DNA from: Usnea hakonensis
Lineage: Eukaryota; Ascomycota; Lecanoromycetes; Lecanorales; Parmeliaceae
NCBI GenBank assembly: GCA_013423325.1
Contig: BLJB01000124.1
Span: 62,296 to 126,295 of the forward strand
Direction: 5' to 3'
DNA length: 64,000 bases
Position 1 is the first letter of the stretch. Each line of letters starts with the position of its first letter. Below, piece by piece: positions 37,796-48,527 of the stretch. The notes under the pieces are model-generated. The model saw only the letters and a program-made list of their open reading frames with translations, searched no databases and was not told the origin of the DNA. Made by a program: the position numbers and the translations under genes.

Positions 37796-38819
37796 ATGCC
37801 GCCAATACCTCCACTCTTCACTCTTCCCATTCAGCCCAATGGGCGAGTAACGTGGTACGTGGTCCCTCGGTGTCTTGCATCCAGAGTCTTGATTGCCCAA
37901 GTCAACCACAAGAGTGAGACACTCTTCCAGCTGTTCCTCCATCCTGAACACAAGCCTCACATCTAGGGGAAATAGCACTGAATTCCTCTTGAAATCCACA
38001 GCACCCAGCCTTCACCCCGTATCTATCTTCTGACGTTCGAATCGCCTCCCGACAACCGCCTTACCCCCTTTTTCTGCAGCTCACTGTTGCTCGCCCTCGA
38101 TATACTGGACCATCGATTCCCAAAAGGGGTAGTGGTAACGACGTCGGGAATCCAGAAATTCTACAGCAATGGATTGGATCTCGAGAATGCGGTGAAGGAA
38201 GGGAAGAAATTCTTTGCAGGGAGTTTATACCCGCTTTGGAGACGACTGTTAACGTACATTTCTTTGAATCCCAGAAACATGGTGCCTTTCAGAGGCCTGT
38301 TTGGCTAATGGAGCCAGATATCCAATGCCGACAATAGCCCTGATCCCAGGCCACGCTTTCGCCGGGGGCTTCATGACCGCCATGATGCACGACTACCGGC
38401 TCATGAACCCGCACCGGGGCTTCCTGTGCCTCAACGAGCTCGATTTCGGGGCGCCGCTGAACCCGCCCATGGCGTCCGTCTTCCGGCAAAAAGTGCCGAA
38501 CCCGAATACGTTTCGGACGATGATTCTAGAGTCGAAGCGGTATGGGGCGCTGGAGGGGCTGAAGGAAGGGTTGGTGGATGGACTGGGGGGTGTGGAGGAG
38601 GTGGGTGTGTTTGTGAGGGAGATGGGGTTGTTGGATAGGGGGACGACGGGGTCGTATGGGAGGTTGAAGAGGGAGATGTGGGGGGAGACGGTGGGGTTGC
38701 TGGATCATATTGAAGAGGGGGAGAGGGAGAGGGAGGAAGATAGGAGGCGGCAGGAAGAGGAGAGGAGGAGGGTGGAGGATTGGGAAAGACAGTATCTGGG
38801 CGGGAGGTCGAAGTTGTAG
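37796..38819 (+). CDS. Peroxisomal enoyl-CoA hydratase/isomerase family protein
   Basis: Crotonase-fold enzyme, probably a delta3,delta2-enoyl-CoA isomerase or hydratase of fatty-acid beta-oxidation. Three exons fit in phase: 37796-37854, 38002-38253, 38318-38819, about 270 aa. The visible order is RVTCTQPSPRIYLLTFESPP, DNRLTPFFC, GVVVTTSGIQKFYSNGLDLE, which forms the first oxyanion-hole loop, and TIALIPGHAFAGGFMTAMMH with DYRLM, the second. The last three residues are SKL, a canonical PTS1, so import into peroxisomes is expected. The C-terminal ~60 residues are a highly charged Glu/Arg helix. The 3' exon switches from C-rich to G-rich on the coding strand. Confidence 0.9.
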
Positions 38820-39524
38820 AGTCAGTCTCGCTGCGTTTTGGTTTGAGGTGTGATGCCGGCGGATGCGAGGGTATCAACGCCAGCAAGCAGAGAGCAAAGA
38901 GATATCTTTCGCTAAGCCCATCACCATCACAAAAACCACTGACCATCATTCCCGTCTCACTCATCCTATCTACACCCTCCTCCCCTAACACAAGTAAAAA
39001 TCCCCCTCCCCCCCCCCAACCCAAAAGAACACCATCCACCCTCCACCCATCTCCACATATCCTCCACATATCCTCCACCCCCCACCCCCCCCAAACATAG
39101 CACTCATACTCGCAACCAAGACGATATCCCAACTCCTCCCTCCCCCCAATCCAGTCCATTTTTGTTTATTTTCGTACTCGTACGTACGACATACATACAT
39201 ACACCCCATTTTGTGGGGGGGGGGTTTAGAATGTGTGGATGGAGGATGAGGATGAGTCTCGTATGAGTAGGAGTATATACATACACAGAGGGATTTATGA
39301 AGGGGTGGGGGAGTGGGGGAGGAGGGAGGGGAATAGAGGGGGGGGGGAATAGATAGGGGGGTTCTGAATGTGTGGTCGTTTTTTGGGGGGGGTGGGGGGG
39401 AGGGGGGGCATGAAAGAAAGAAAGAAAGGTTGCTGGTTATTGGTTATTGTACAATTATTGAGTGAGCGGTGAGTGAGTGAGTGAACGATAGCCTCATCAT
39501 TCCCTCACCTATACACCCCCCAAC

Positions 39525-39525
<1 letters not shown>
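38820..39525. repeat. Low-complexity convergent intergenic region
   Basis: C-rich near 38990-39160, then G-rich with several G runs near 39215-39420, plus GAAA and GAGT microsatellites. No gene seen. Confidence 0.6.

Positions 39526-39581
<56 letters not shown>
39526..39581 (+). repeat. 56-nt poly-C tract
   Basis: Fifty-six consecutive C on the + strand, between the convergent enoyl-CoA gene and CPA1. It is the second long poly-C of the window and is again in a tail-to-tail intergenic region. Exact length is uncertain because of sequencing slippage. Confidence 0.9.
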
Positions 39582-40527
39582 TTTCCTTTCCTTTCCCTTT
39601 CCTACACCACACCACACCACCCAACCCAACCCCCTTTCCTTTCCTTTCCTTTCCCTTTCCCACTCTACACCACACAATCCATCCATCCTTCCTTTCCCAG
39701 CTCAACAACCCCAACACAACACAGCCACAACAACAACCACAACCACAACAAAACACCGCTTCAAAGGCGCCCCCGCCGGGAGGGGGGAGATATTACACAT
39801 CTGCACTCTGCAGCGAGCGATGGGGTTGTGAAAGCACAGGTACGGTACGAGTACGTACGAGTACAGACAGGTACAGGTATGTATGCTTCTTGGGAAAAAC
39901 TTGGGGGGAAAAAGAAAGAAAATGGACGGATGGATGGATGTGAATTAGTCATCTGTAATAGGAATACGGTATCGGAACGATCGGGACGCCTTGGATCTTA
40001 TAATTCTTATTAGAGTGGTGGTGGTGGTGGCGATTGGTGAATGAATATTAACGAGAGGAGACGAGTTGGTGGGGGGGGAAGAGAAAGGTTATGAGAAGCA
40101 AGATTCTGACCGTTCCAGGAGAAAGAGAGGATAGTGAATATTCAGAAATGGAATGAAGGAGAGTCTTTGCGAAGAAGGGTAAGTAAGAGCGGTTGTGTGT
40201 ACTGATTATGGATGGGATTGTGGGAATGGTGAGGGGGCATTGTTGATGGGTTTGTGTACAACACTGAACGAACATGCCTTGATGAAATTGTGCATGATAC
40301 TCCACAATCCGGTTTTCCTTGAGACGAGATAGATCAATCACCGTAAGTACACTACCAGCTTCTTGGTCTGTAGAACTTGTTGGAGGAAAAGCAAAGTATT
40401 TTGATTCACGAATTTATAGTAATGCAGAATAAGCTTTGAATTGTCATTTGCAGATCTCAACGAAGGCAGCTTGGACACGCGAACCAATTTTCTCATCCCT
40501 TTCATTTTGGACCATCCATCGAAGAAA
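39582..40527. other. 3' flank of CPA1
   Basis: CTTTC and CAACAAC low-complexity repeats near 39582-39760, a GTACGAGTAC repeat near 39840-39865 and a GGT repeat near 40017-40032. Short ORFs only; probable 3' UTR of CPA1. Confidence 0.5.
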
Positions 40528-43098
40528 TCAAGCTGCAGACGCAGCTCTCGCTTCAGGTACGACATTCGCGACATTTTGAGCGTTAGCCCTGGCCATGTTC
40601 TCCATTCCTAGAGTGGGTACGACGTCCACTCTCTCCTTTGCTAAGAGATCCACAAGCAGTGGATTCGGTCTGTTGTCTCTGTTCGGCTGAAGAATGGTCT
40701 GACTATCCTTATATCTCTTCACGCTCACTAGGTAATTGTCGAAGAGGTAGCTAGAATCCAACGGGCCGCCCTTCGCTTCGGGGTGGAATTGGGTCGAAAA
40801 AATTGGCCGACTTTTGTGTATGATGCCTTCGTTCGAGGAGTCATTGAGATTGATAAAGAGCTATGCAGTGTTAGCCATCGTCTTGTTGGGTGAAACAACT
40901 CCTGCGTAGACTCTTACCTCTTTGAAATCGGAAGGCAGTGTCGCGGTGTCAACCGCGTAGCCGTGATTTTGCGATGTGATGTGCACTCTTCCAGTAGTTC
41001 GATCCAAGCAAGGTATATTATGTGCACGATTTCCGTACTATTTCATTGCTCAGCTTCAAAACAAGCTCAAATCAACTCGATACGTACCTTGAGCTTCGTG
41101 GTCTTGGCGCCGGCAGCTAGAGCTACCAGCTGATGCCCCAAGCAGATGCCAAAGACTGGGAGCTGTGTAGTCTCGAAAAGGGAGCGAACTGAAATACATC
41201 AGTAACTCATCACTTTCATGGGAGAATATATTTACGAGTCTAAGGAATGATTAGCGAAACTTCGTCGAGAGGAATGTGAACTCTATTACCTTAACGGTTT
41301 CAACGCAATGCGTAGGATCGCCTGGGCCATTACTGATGAAGACGCCGTCAAAATGGTGTGCTAATTTGCCGTCAGTATCGTCTATCCAACACGTGCATCA
41401 AATTTGGGAGTCTCAAGTCCATTGAATACGTACCGACTTTCTGTAAAGGATAATCAAACGGGAAACAAGTCACAGAGCAGCCTGTGAAGAATTGGAGTCA
41501 GTATTTGCTGTGAAAGTGATTCGTGATATGCGGTGATATGGTGTTGCATGACCGGTGATCCGGTCGCTGACACTCGAGCAACGAGACAGCGGAGACAAGT
41601 TCCAACTGTCTCTTACTCCAAGACCATCTCCTATGGAGCACTTTCGATCCGAGAGATGAGAAATATTTACAAGGTTGTACTAACCGCGACTGACAAGACT
41701 GCGTAGAATGTTCTCCTTGACACCGCAGTCGATCAAGGCGACATGCATGTCCCCTGTGCTTGAACTCACGTGGAAAGGTTGTTTGGTCGAGACTTTGCGG
41801 ACCAAGTTGATTTGCTGATGACGTTAAACTTGCCATAAGCATAGGAACGGTAAGACACTCACTTCTGGGTCAACAAACGCCTCATCTTGCTGTAGAGTAC
41901 CTCAAGTTAGCAATATTTCTGCGGTTCGAATGCTTTTTGGGACGATTGTAGGGTCGGAGCCGCCTCTGGCTTTCCATGGGCTAATGAATTCTCGGCGGTA
42001 CTTGTCCAAGAGTAAGCAAACGAACAGACGTACCTCCTCATCATACTCTTCGCCTATGGTTATCTTTGCGAGGGTACTTCCTTGCTCACGCAAATATGTG
42101 ACAATTGCTCGAGTATCTACTCCAGTGACGGCAGGCTATTTCTCAGTCAGCAGCTCTTCTTTTTGTCGGAGTGGACGAATGTCTAAGTCGTCCAAGTAGA
42201 TCACAGTAGAGGGATGCGACATACAACACCCTCTCGTGCACACCACTCGGAGAGACTTTCTACAGCGGTCCAATGTGAATATTCAGTTGCAACATCGGCC
42301 ACAACCACCCCAACGGCTTGAATGTTCTGTGCACATGATTTCGTCAGCATTGCTTCTTGTATCTGAGAGCATTACTTATGAGACAGATATCGGATGAAAA
42401 CGGGACTGTCACATCTCAAGTGTCTCCGCAGAGTTTTCGTGGTAAAGATTGAGAAGAAATCAGAGTATACATACTGGCGACTCGAAGTATTTCAGCAGGC
42501 CATTTTCATCTCTGGCAGAGGAAGGTACTCCGTAGTTCCCAATCAAGGGCTGTGTGAAGACAAGTCTGTAGTGCGAGTTCCGCATCAGCACTGGCAAAAA
42601 AAGTCATGTCATTGCTCATAGAGCCATATCTTCAGAATCGACGAATGCAGATACACAGAGACGTACATTTGCCCACGGTATGAAGGGTCCGTAAGTGACT
42701 CGGGGTAGCCGACCAACGACGTAGTGAACACAGCTTCTCCCGATACATTGCTCCTGGTCGCTTGTAAGTCATTGATCCCTCATTTCAGAACCGTCCTGTC
42801 ATACTTTGCGCCAAAGGATTTTCCATTGAACACAGGCCCGTTCTGCACAATGTCAACTCTATTCCTGCAAAATTTTACCGTGTAGACCTACCTGGATAGT
42901 CAGATTGGCGGTATCAAAAGAGACGGGAGTGCTTCTCCGTTTGGACGGTGTAGGTTGCTGGCGAGGCGTATTGGGTTGGACTGTGGCGAGGGAGCGAGTC
43001 TGCAGCATAGACACAATTGACCTCTTGCCCATCATTGACCTCGTACCAATGTTCAATAGTCCCAAAGTGGGCTTTTGAAAACGGGTCAACATTGTCAT
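40528..43098 (-). CDS. CPA1: Carbamoyl-phosphate synthase, arginine-specific, small (glutaminase) subunit
   Basis: Hydrolyses glutamine and passes ammonia to the large subunit for carbamoyl phosphate used in arginine synthesis; mitochondrial in most filamentous fungi. Fourteen coding exons fit in phase: 43098-42892, 42842-42805, 42753-42667, 42565-42475, 42326-42225, 42135-42034, 41889-41863, 41814-41685, 41481-41434, 41360-41290, 41239-41236, 41188-41088, 41037-40918, 40860-40528, about 486 aa. The Arg/Ser-rich start is a likely transit peptide. Signatures: SGEAVFTTSLVGYPESLTDP, PAVTGVDTRAIV, FISNGPGDPTHC, LPVFGICLGHQLVALAAGAK with the catalytic Cys, KYGNRAHNIPC, SQNHGYAVD and FSTQFHPEAKGGP carrying the His-x-Glu of the class I amidotransferase triad. 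One exon is only 4 nt. The leader carries an arginine attenuator uORF, so arginine-dependent translational control is expected. Confidence 0.96.
41236..41239 (-). other. 4-nt microexon of CPA1
   Basis: The frame between THCVETVK and RSLFETTQ can only be joined through ACTC, flanked by CCTTAG and GTAAAT splice sites. The introns on either side are 50 bp (41240-41289) and 47 bp (41189-41235). Confidence 0.7.
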
Positions 43099-43144
43099 TT
43101 TCTTTTTCGATAGGCGGGTAGTATTTCTTTTGATGCAATGGCTT

Positions 43145-43371
43145 TCAGTTTACTGAAGCTTTCCAGAGGTGGTCTGTGAAGAGACTGTCAGACACGAGAC
43201 GATAAAGGTATGGTAAAGACGATGTACCAGAAATGTAATCCTATAATCAGGCAATTAGCATGGATTAATCTCGCGACGAACATCGCAGTCAGATGCAGAT
43301 AGACGCAGAAAGACATCCACAGCGAGTAGGGAGATTACCTGAGACGTAAAGACGGTAGGCGAGCAACGCAT
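43145..43371 (-). CDS. Arginine attenuator peptide (AAP) uORF, split by two introns
   Basis: Upstream ORF in the CPA1 leader; its nascent peptide stalls ribosomes when arginine is high and represses CPA1 translation. Exons 43371-43339 (33 nt), 43240-43228 (13 nt) and 43173-43145 (29 nt) join in phase to 24 codons plus TGA. This is the same length as the Neurospora arg-2 peptide. The conserved core is present: residues 7-13 V-F-T-S-Q-D-Y and residues 15-19 S-D-H-L-W. Asp12, the residue whose change abolishes regulation in Neurospora, is kept. The stop codon lies about 46 nt before the CPA1 ATG. Introns are 98 bp and 54 bp with GT-AG ends. Confidence 0.9.
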
Positions 43372-44103
43372 ACGAGCGACAGTGCTTTTTGCACTCAGTC
43401 TTGTATGGTATCCAGCTTGTCAAGGCGAAGTGGGGAAAGCGGAAGAGTTGGTGGTACGAGTGTTGTGACCACTATGGATTTTGTTACGGCAGCCGGTTGG
43501 GGGCGTAGACTGCGCAATTGGAACAAGGCAAAGACTTGCTGGTGCTTGACAAGGCTGCTGTGGGAGGTGAGTTATATGGGTCGTAGGTTGTAGGGTGTGC
43601 AAAGGCGGGGTTTGAGAGAAAAGAATTTTCTTCAAAAGCAACGTTTTTCGCTTATAAGTATAGCGTCCTACGTATTTGATTTGATAGGGCTGAAACCCCT
43701 TTCCGACTGCTATACGGAGGGAATGCCAAGACTCTTCGGATAATGTCCTCCACCCAAGTTTGGGGCCGCCTTCCGAAATAGGGTTAGGGCTTTTCCCAGG
43801 ACTTTCGGTGCAGACCTCCCATCTTCTTTTAATGATGTAAGTACCTTAGTAATCGAGGCGAACATGACCCAATTTGGAAGCCATCACCTAAGGTGCTAAG
43901 TTTCAATGTCTATATGAATAGATTCTCATGATATATCGTTATTAAGATCCATGTCCAGACTCACATGAGAAAGAAAAGCAGGCATTCCAGCGCCTCCACA
44001 ACAAGATCTACATCCATATCATCTCAGAAGCAGATACCATCATCCTCATATGGATCCTGGTCCGCACATCCCAATCCACAGCACTACTTTTTAACGCCCA
44101 TAA
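43372..44103. other. CPA1 promoter region and 3' flank of the 2EXR-like gene
   Basis: No supported gene. A TGAGTTA near 43567 is one base off the Gcn4/CPC1 consensus, too weak to call. Confidence 0.45.
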
Positions 44104-45575
44104 TCAGACAATCGATGAAGGATCTTTCGTTCCCACCCAATCTCCACAAAAACATTCAGAACAGCATACCAATTGGTGATATTGACGTAACGAGAACTCA
44201 TAACATTGCCAACATTCCTCCTCATACGGACAAACCGAAAGCCTCTCAGGCAAATACCCTATGGCCCTCAGCAACCTAGCCCCCCCCTCCGATTGTAACC
44301 TCGCCTTCACCTCCTGCCTGTACCAATCAAGCTCCTTGTGTTTTTCATAAATCTCCGTATCGACTACCTTCAACCCTTCACACAATTCCTTAACGGCCCA
44401 AGCCTCGTACCCTAAATATGCAGCCCCCATGGCTTTCAAGTAAACCAGCTGCGCGTAGAGGCCCATACGTCTCATCGTAGAGTTCCGAGGAGTCGACTCG
44501 GTGGCGAACCAAGACCAGAAATGGGTGTCTTCGCATTTTTCGAGGCTGTAACAAGCGAGGGCGAGGTTGGCGATGACATCCACATAGGCGTCGTTGATGG
44601 CGGCCTGTTGATCTGGAGAGAGGGCTGTCCATTTGGCTCCCGCAACGGTTTCTCGTGAACAGGACGATGTGAAGTGTGAGATCGCCATCCTGCTTGTTTC
44701 TGCTGCGCCCTTGAAATTCTGTTGACGGAGCTGCTCAAAGGACTTTTCTCGCAACGTGAGACCAAAATCGAACCATTCTTCCAGGGTAGGTGCCTTGCGA
44801 GATACTTGAGCTACAATATTAGCGCAGTATTCTCTGTTGACAGGACATGCAATCTTGAAATGAGGGACGCTGTGGAGTACTGTGAAAGGTTCCAGCAAGC
44901 GGCGTACAAGCGTGGATCCAGTCGAGGATTGGTTGCGCATGTGGTCAAACAACCGGTGGACGGTAATACTGAATTCATAATGTTGAAAAAGACTGCCATG
45001 GGCGATGTGGTGATGGTACAGGAGTACATGGCAGAGGAGTTGAAGATCATCAAAAGCTATAATCCAACAGGTTGCACGTCTCCGAATTTGGAGTCCGGAT
45101 GTGTTATCCAGACGATCAAGGTCCACCGACATCGCGCAGTGCTTAAATGACTCCGCTTTACGACCCTTCAGGATACCTGGTATGCCTTTCAAATCCATGA
45201 GGCCTTCAAAACTCTCGTGGGTGCAGCGAACCCGAACAAATATGTTCTCATGATACAGCACCGCAGAAGCTTCGCTGTAGACTTGACGGCTTGTCCGAAG
45301 GATAGTACAGTCCAAATCATAGTCATGGCCAGGCCAGATCTTAGCAAATATTTCCACCTAAGCTCGTTAACACTGGCAGCAATTAAAATTGCGGACTTTC
45401 TGAAGAGGTAGCAGAATCAATGGGTGAAGGTGTTAAGAATGATGGATCTTACCTGTCGAGAGACCGAAAGGCGCTTAGTGTATTTGGGGGAGAGTAAGTT
45501 GCGATAGACCTGGCATCGGATCTCAGGTGGTAATCGCATTAAGGAAGAAGAAGTCTGGAGATTGCGGCTCTCCAT
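44104..45575 (-). CDS. 2EXR/F-box-like domain protein, function unknown
   Basis: Two exons, 45575-45453 and 45357-44104, joined in phase over a 95-bp intron, give about 458 aa. Residues 13-30 read MRLPPEIRCQVYRNLLSP, the LPPEIR.xIYR.LL helix found at the start of fungal 2EXR and F-box-like proteins. LRTSRQVYSEASAVLYHENI, from exon 2, is the matching NR.IYAEA.xLLY segment. The C-terminal half is alpha-helical with HFWSWFATESTPRNSTMRRM and a Cys-rich end (CPYEEECWQCYE, CCSECFC). Members are a large uncharacterised fungal family; a role as a ubiquitin-ligase adaptor is only a possibility. Confidence 0.75.
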
Positions 45576-46138
45576 ATCCAGTGCTTGTAGATATCTATGC
45601 TGAGGTACTTATTTTTGATATAAGGTGACGAGACACTCACCATCGGTCCTATGTGGTGCAAGATCTTGAGTGGTGTAACGTTGGGTGGTCAGTGGACAAT
45701 GTAGATTCCAGTTTTAATGCATTATAATGTAATGCATTAACGAGAATATTCCATTAAAGTTTCAGCTTCCAAGGGCCCAGAATCTCAAATTTGGAGACCA
45801 TCAATCTTTTCTGCTGTAATTTCAGAGACGATTGCTAGAGGCGATAGGAATGCCGGTAAGGTCAGCGGAAATCTATACCAATGTGGTATATCACTTTCTA
45901 AGATGAGTATGCTCATGTCGCTAGAGTTCCTGTGCTGTCGACATTTCCATAGACAGTCCCTAAACAGCCATCGAATTCCACTTCTAATCAAAATGTGTCA
46001 CAGCGATGTTAGATTTCATGCGATGATGTACGCCATGCGAGTGCTTTGTCTAGCGATACTCTTTCAAAGGTATAATTTTATCACTTGCAGGCTAGACTCC
46101 GGGTGCACATATTCCCTCCCAAAGTGTGTCAGTAATTA
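45576..46138. other. Intergenic region
   Basis: Short unsupported ORFs only; contains promoter of the 2EXR-like gene and 3' flank of the anion transporter. Confidence 0.5.
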
Positions 46139-47977
46139 TCATACCAACTGACTGCATTGTTGCTCCTCTTTGTTGCTATGCCCATCACAGCTAGGTCCAG
46201 TAGCAGCCGCTCGGTCCTCGTCATCCTCGGGAGTGCCATCTCTACAAGCCCAAGAGTCAACAAACCTTAATGTCTCTCTGCTCCATAATCTGTTCATCAG
46301 CAGTAATCGAGCCGGAACGAAACCAATAATAATGACGGGAAAGGCAGGAGCACCTTTGGTCAGTGTTACGATAAAAACCACTGTGGTTAGCACAACTTGT
46401 ACGAGAGTGTAGAGGTGAACGCCAAGGTAGCTCTTCACAGCTTCTGGTAACGCTGGTAGCTCGGATGGAGGGGTCAGAAGGTAGAAAAAACGGCAGAGTA
46501 TTGGGCTGCCAGTCAAGTCAACATAGTCTTAGTCACTTTCAAACACTGAGACGCCTACTTCACTGCAAGACTCTGCTCACCCATAAACAAGAAAAGTCCT
46601 GCCAGGACGCTTGTAGGGGTCAGCCCGAGAACGAGCTGGAGAGGCGGGCTGACGAAAGCTAATATTGCTCCAGCGTGCAAGAAAGCGCTCCATCTTTGTT
46701 CATAAACCCTTTGCACCACTTTGTCTTCAGTCTTCTGTTCTGTCTTCTCTTCACTCGTCGCAGAGACAGCGTTAGTTTCCTCCTCAGCATGCAAGAGGCT
46801 TTCGGAATGGAGAGGTGCTTGAGGCAGAAGCCCATTGGCAGGCGGTATTCCCAAGATGCCACAGAGTGCTGTTGTTGTTCCGAGCAGGACAATGTCCCAT
46901 GCGAAACCGCCGGGCTTTTTCGTACCATATCTATCAATGGTGCAAATGATGCTACTAACCTCGTGGTCGAAGAAGAATAGAACAGTTATGATGAGGCCTG
47001 GGATTATTGCAGCAAAGACCCAGGTTAGAGGCAGATGCCAGAATTGGACAAGGAAAACAGAGCGATCCGGACTACTCGGCCGGAAGGCGTGGCTACTGAC
47101 TTGCAAAGTCTGCTTATCCAATGAGGCTAGCTGTCCGACATGCGGCATCCCAATAAATACAATGATGCTGATGGCGGCAGCATACTCAGCCAGTCCTATA
47201 CGAAAGTATCTATGAAAGAGTGGTTTCCAAGACTCGGCTGTCGATAGAAATATCGCCACGAGCATCGTGCCGATCGCGCCAATGATGGCGTAAAGAAATG
47301 CGGCAAATGATAGGGCGTCATGAGCACGTTGCAGTTCTTGTACAGCTTTGTGAAAGTATATGATACTGTTTAGAAGTGAGAAAATCTCGGTAGAAAACGT
47401 TGTCACATATCGCATGGTCCAATCGTGGGCATTGAAGATGGCAAGAAGATAGTGCATCCATCCTGCGTGGATGAGTGACCACGCCATGAATGGAAGGAAT
47501 GGTATCTAAAACTGTGGGTCAACTCAGGTGTCTGAGACCTTGAGAAATGATCTCACCTACATCAAAAGAATGGATGCATAAGGAATATATGTTCTCAGCG
47601 AGCACAGAGAATGGTCCAGTGACACCCAAGATGGTGAGAGGTTGTATTGAGAACCTATCAGGCTCTCGTAAGCCTTGTCTTCTTTACGTAGACCAACACT
47701 GATCGGTATAAGAACGAAAGTCTACCCACACGCTGAATATGACTCCGCATAGCCCAGTGCTGAATACAACTTCAATCGTGCCCCATGACTTCCCAGTGAG
47801 CACATAGAGATCACTTGCGAAGGTGATACCTGGGAGCAAATTGGTGAAAAAGACATAGACTGCAGAAGCTACTACGAGCTGGTTAAATACTGCCCAGTCG
47901 GATTTATAGCGCCTTCGAAGGTTTTGCAAATCCTGTTGAAGAAGGCGGAAGGGGCGAAGACTGCGAGGAAAGCGCAT
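46139..47977 (-). CDS. SLC4/BOR1-type anion (borate/bicarbonate) transporter
   Basis: Membrane protein of the HCO3- transporter family; fungal members are BOR1-like borate exporters at the plasma membrane. Four exons fit in phase: 47977-47730, 47654-47561, 47505-46559, 46505-46139, about 551 aa. The first TM region reads FNQLVVASAVYVFFTNLLPG. The family signature SIQPLTILGVTGPFSVLAE spans the first intron. Later come FFFDHEVSSIICTIDRYGTK, KPGGFAWDIVLLGTTTALCG and ILGIPPANGLLPQAPLHSES, which form the conserved DH..VS/GIP..NG.IPQAP.H core. The C-terminus after the last TM helix is acidic and soluble. Borate as substrate is inferred from the fungal family. Confidence 0.92.
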
Positions 47978-48527
47978 TTTTCTCGGGATTCACGGAGTAG
48001 AAGGTGCGGAGGCTTTTCTGGTAGTCGTGGACCTCGATGGGCCCATCATCTTATACATGATTAGAAGTCCTCACGAGTGAACCATTTTCAAAGAATCCGC
48101 TGAGACACAAGGCCTGAATACAACATATCCCGGCCAATTACATTGCCGATCGCGGCCTCATGCCACCCTTGGCACGCCTTGGCACGCCTTGGCATAAGAG
48201 CGGAGGTCTTGGCGCAGATTCATTTTCAAGACCCCATCATACTTACAGTGTTACTTATCAATTTTACTATTACGTGTCCTACATCACTTGTTAAGGCTTT
48301 AATTTTCTACTAGACGTCCAGAGAAGATCTCTCACCGACAGCGGACTTCCGCAGGGTGGATGGGATGTTGAGCGATGTCTTAAAGATGGTATTTTCGTGT
48401 GGATTATTTTTACATAGCTAGAACAATACGTCTATCATGCAATACGTTCCCAGAGAATCAAAATATCGACTCTGTGGTGTTTATCAAAATCCCTCAATCT
48501 GATGCACATCGATAACAGCCCAAGCTC
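47978..48527. other. Intergenic region with a short tandem repeat
   Basis: A 10-bp unit TTGGCACGCC is repeated about 2.5 times at 48169-48195. Otherwise no gene seen. Confidence 0.5.
48169..48195 (+). repeat. 10-bp tandem repeat TTGGCACGCC
   Basis: Two full units and a third partial unit. TTGGCA half-sites resemble NF1-like sequence, but no function is claimed. Confidence 0.6.
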
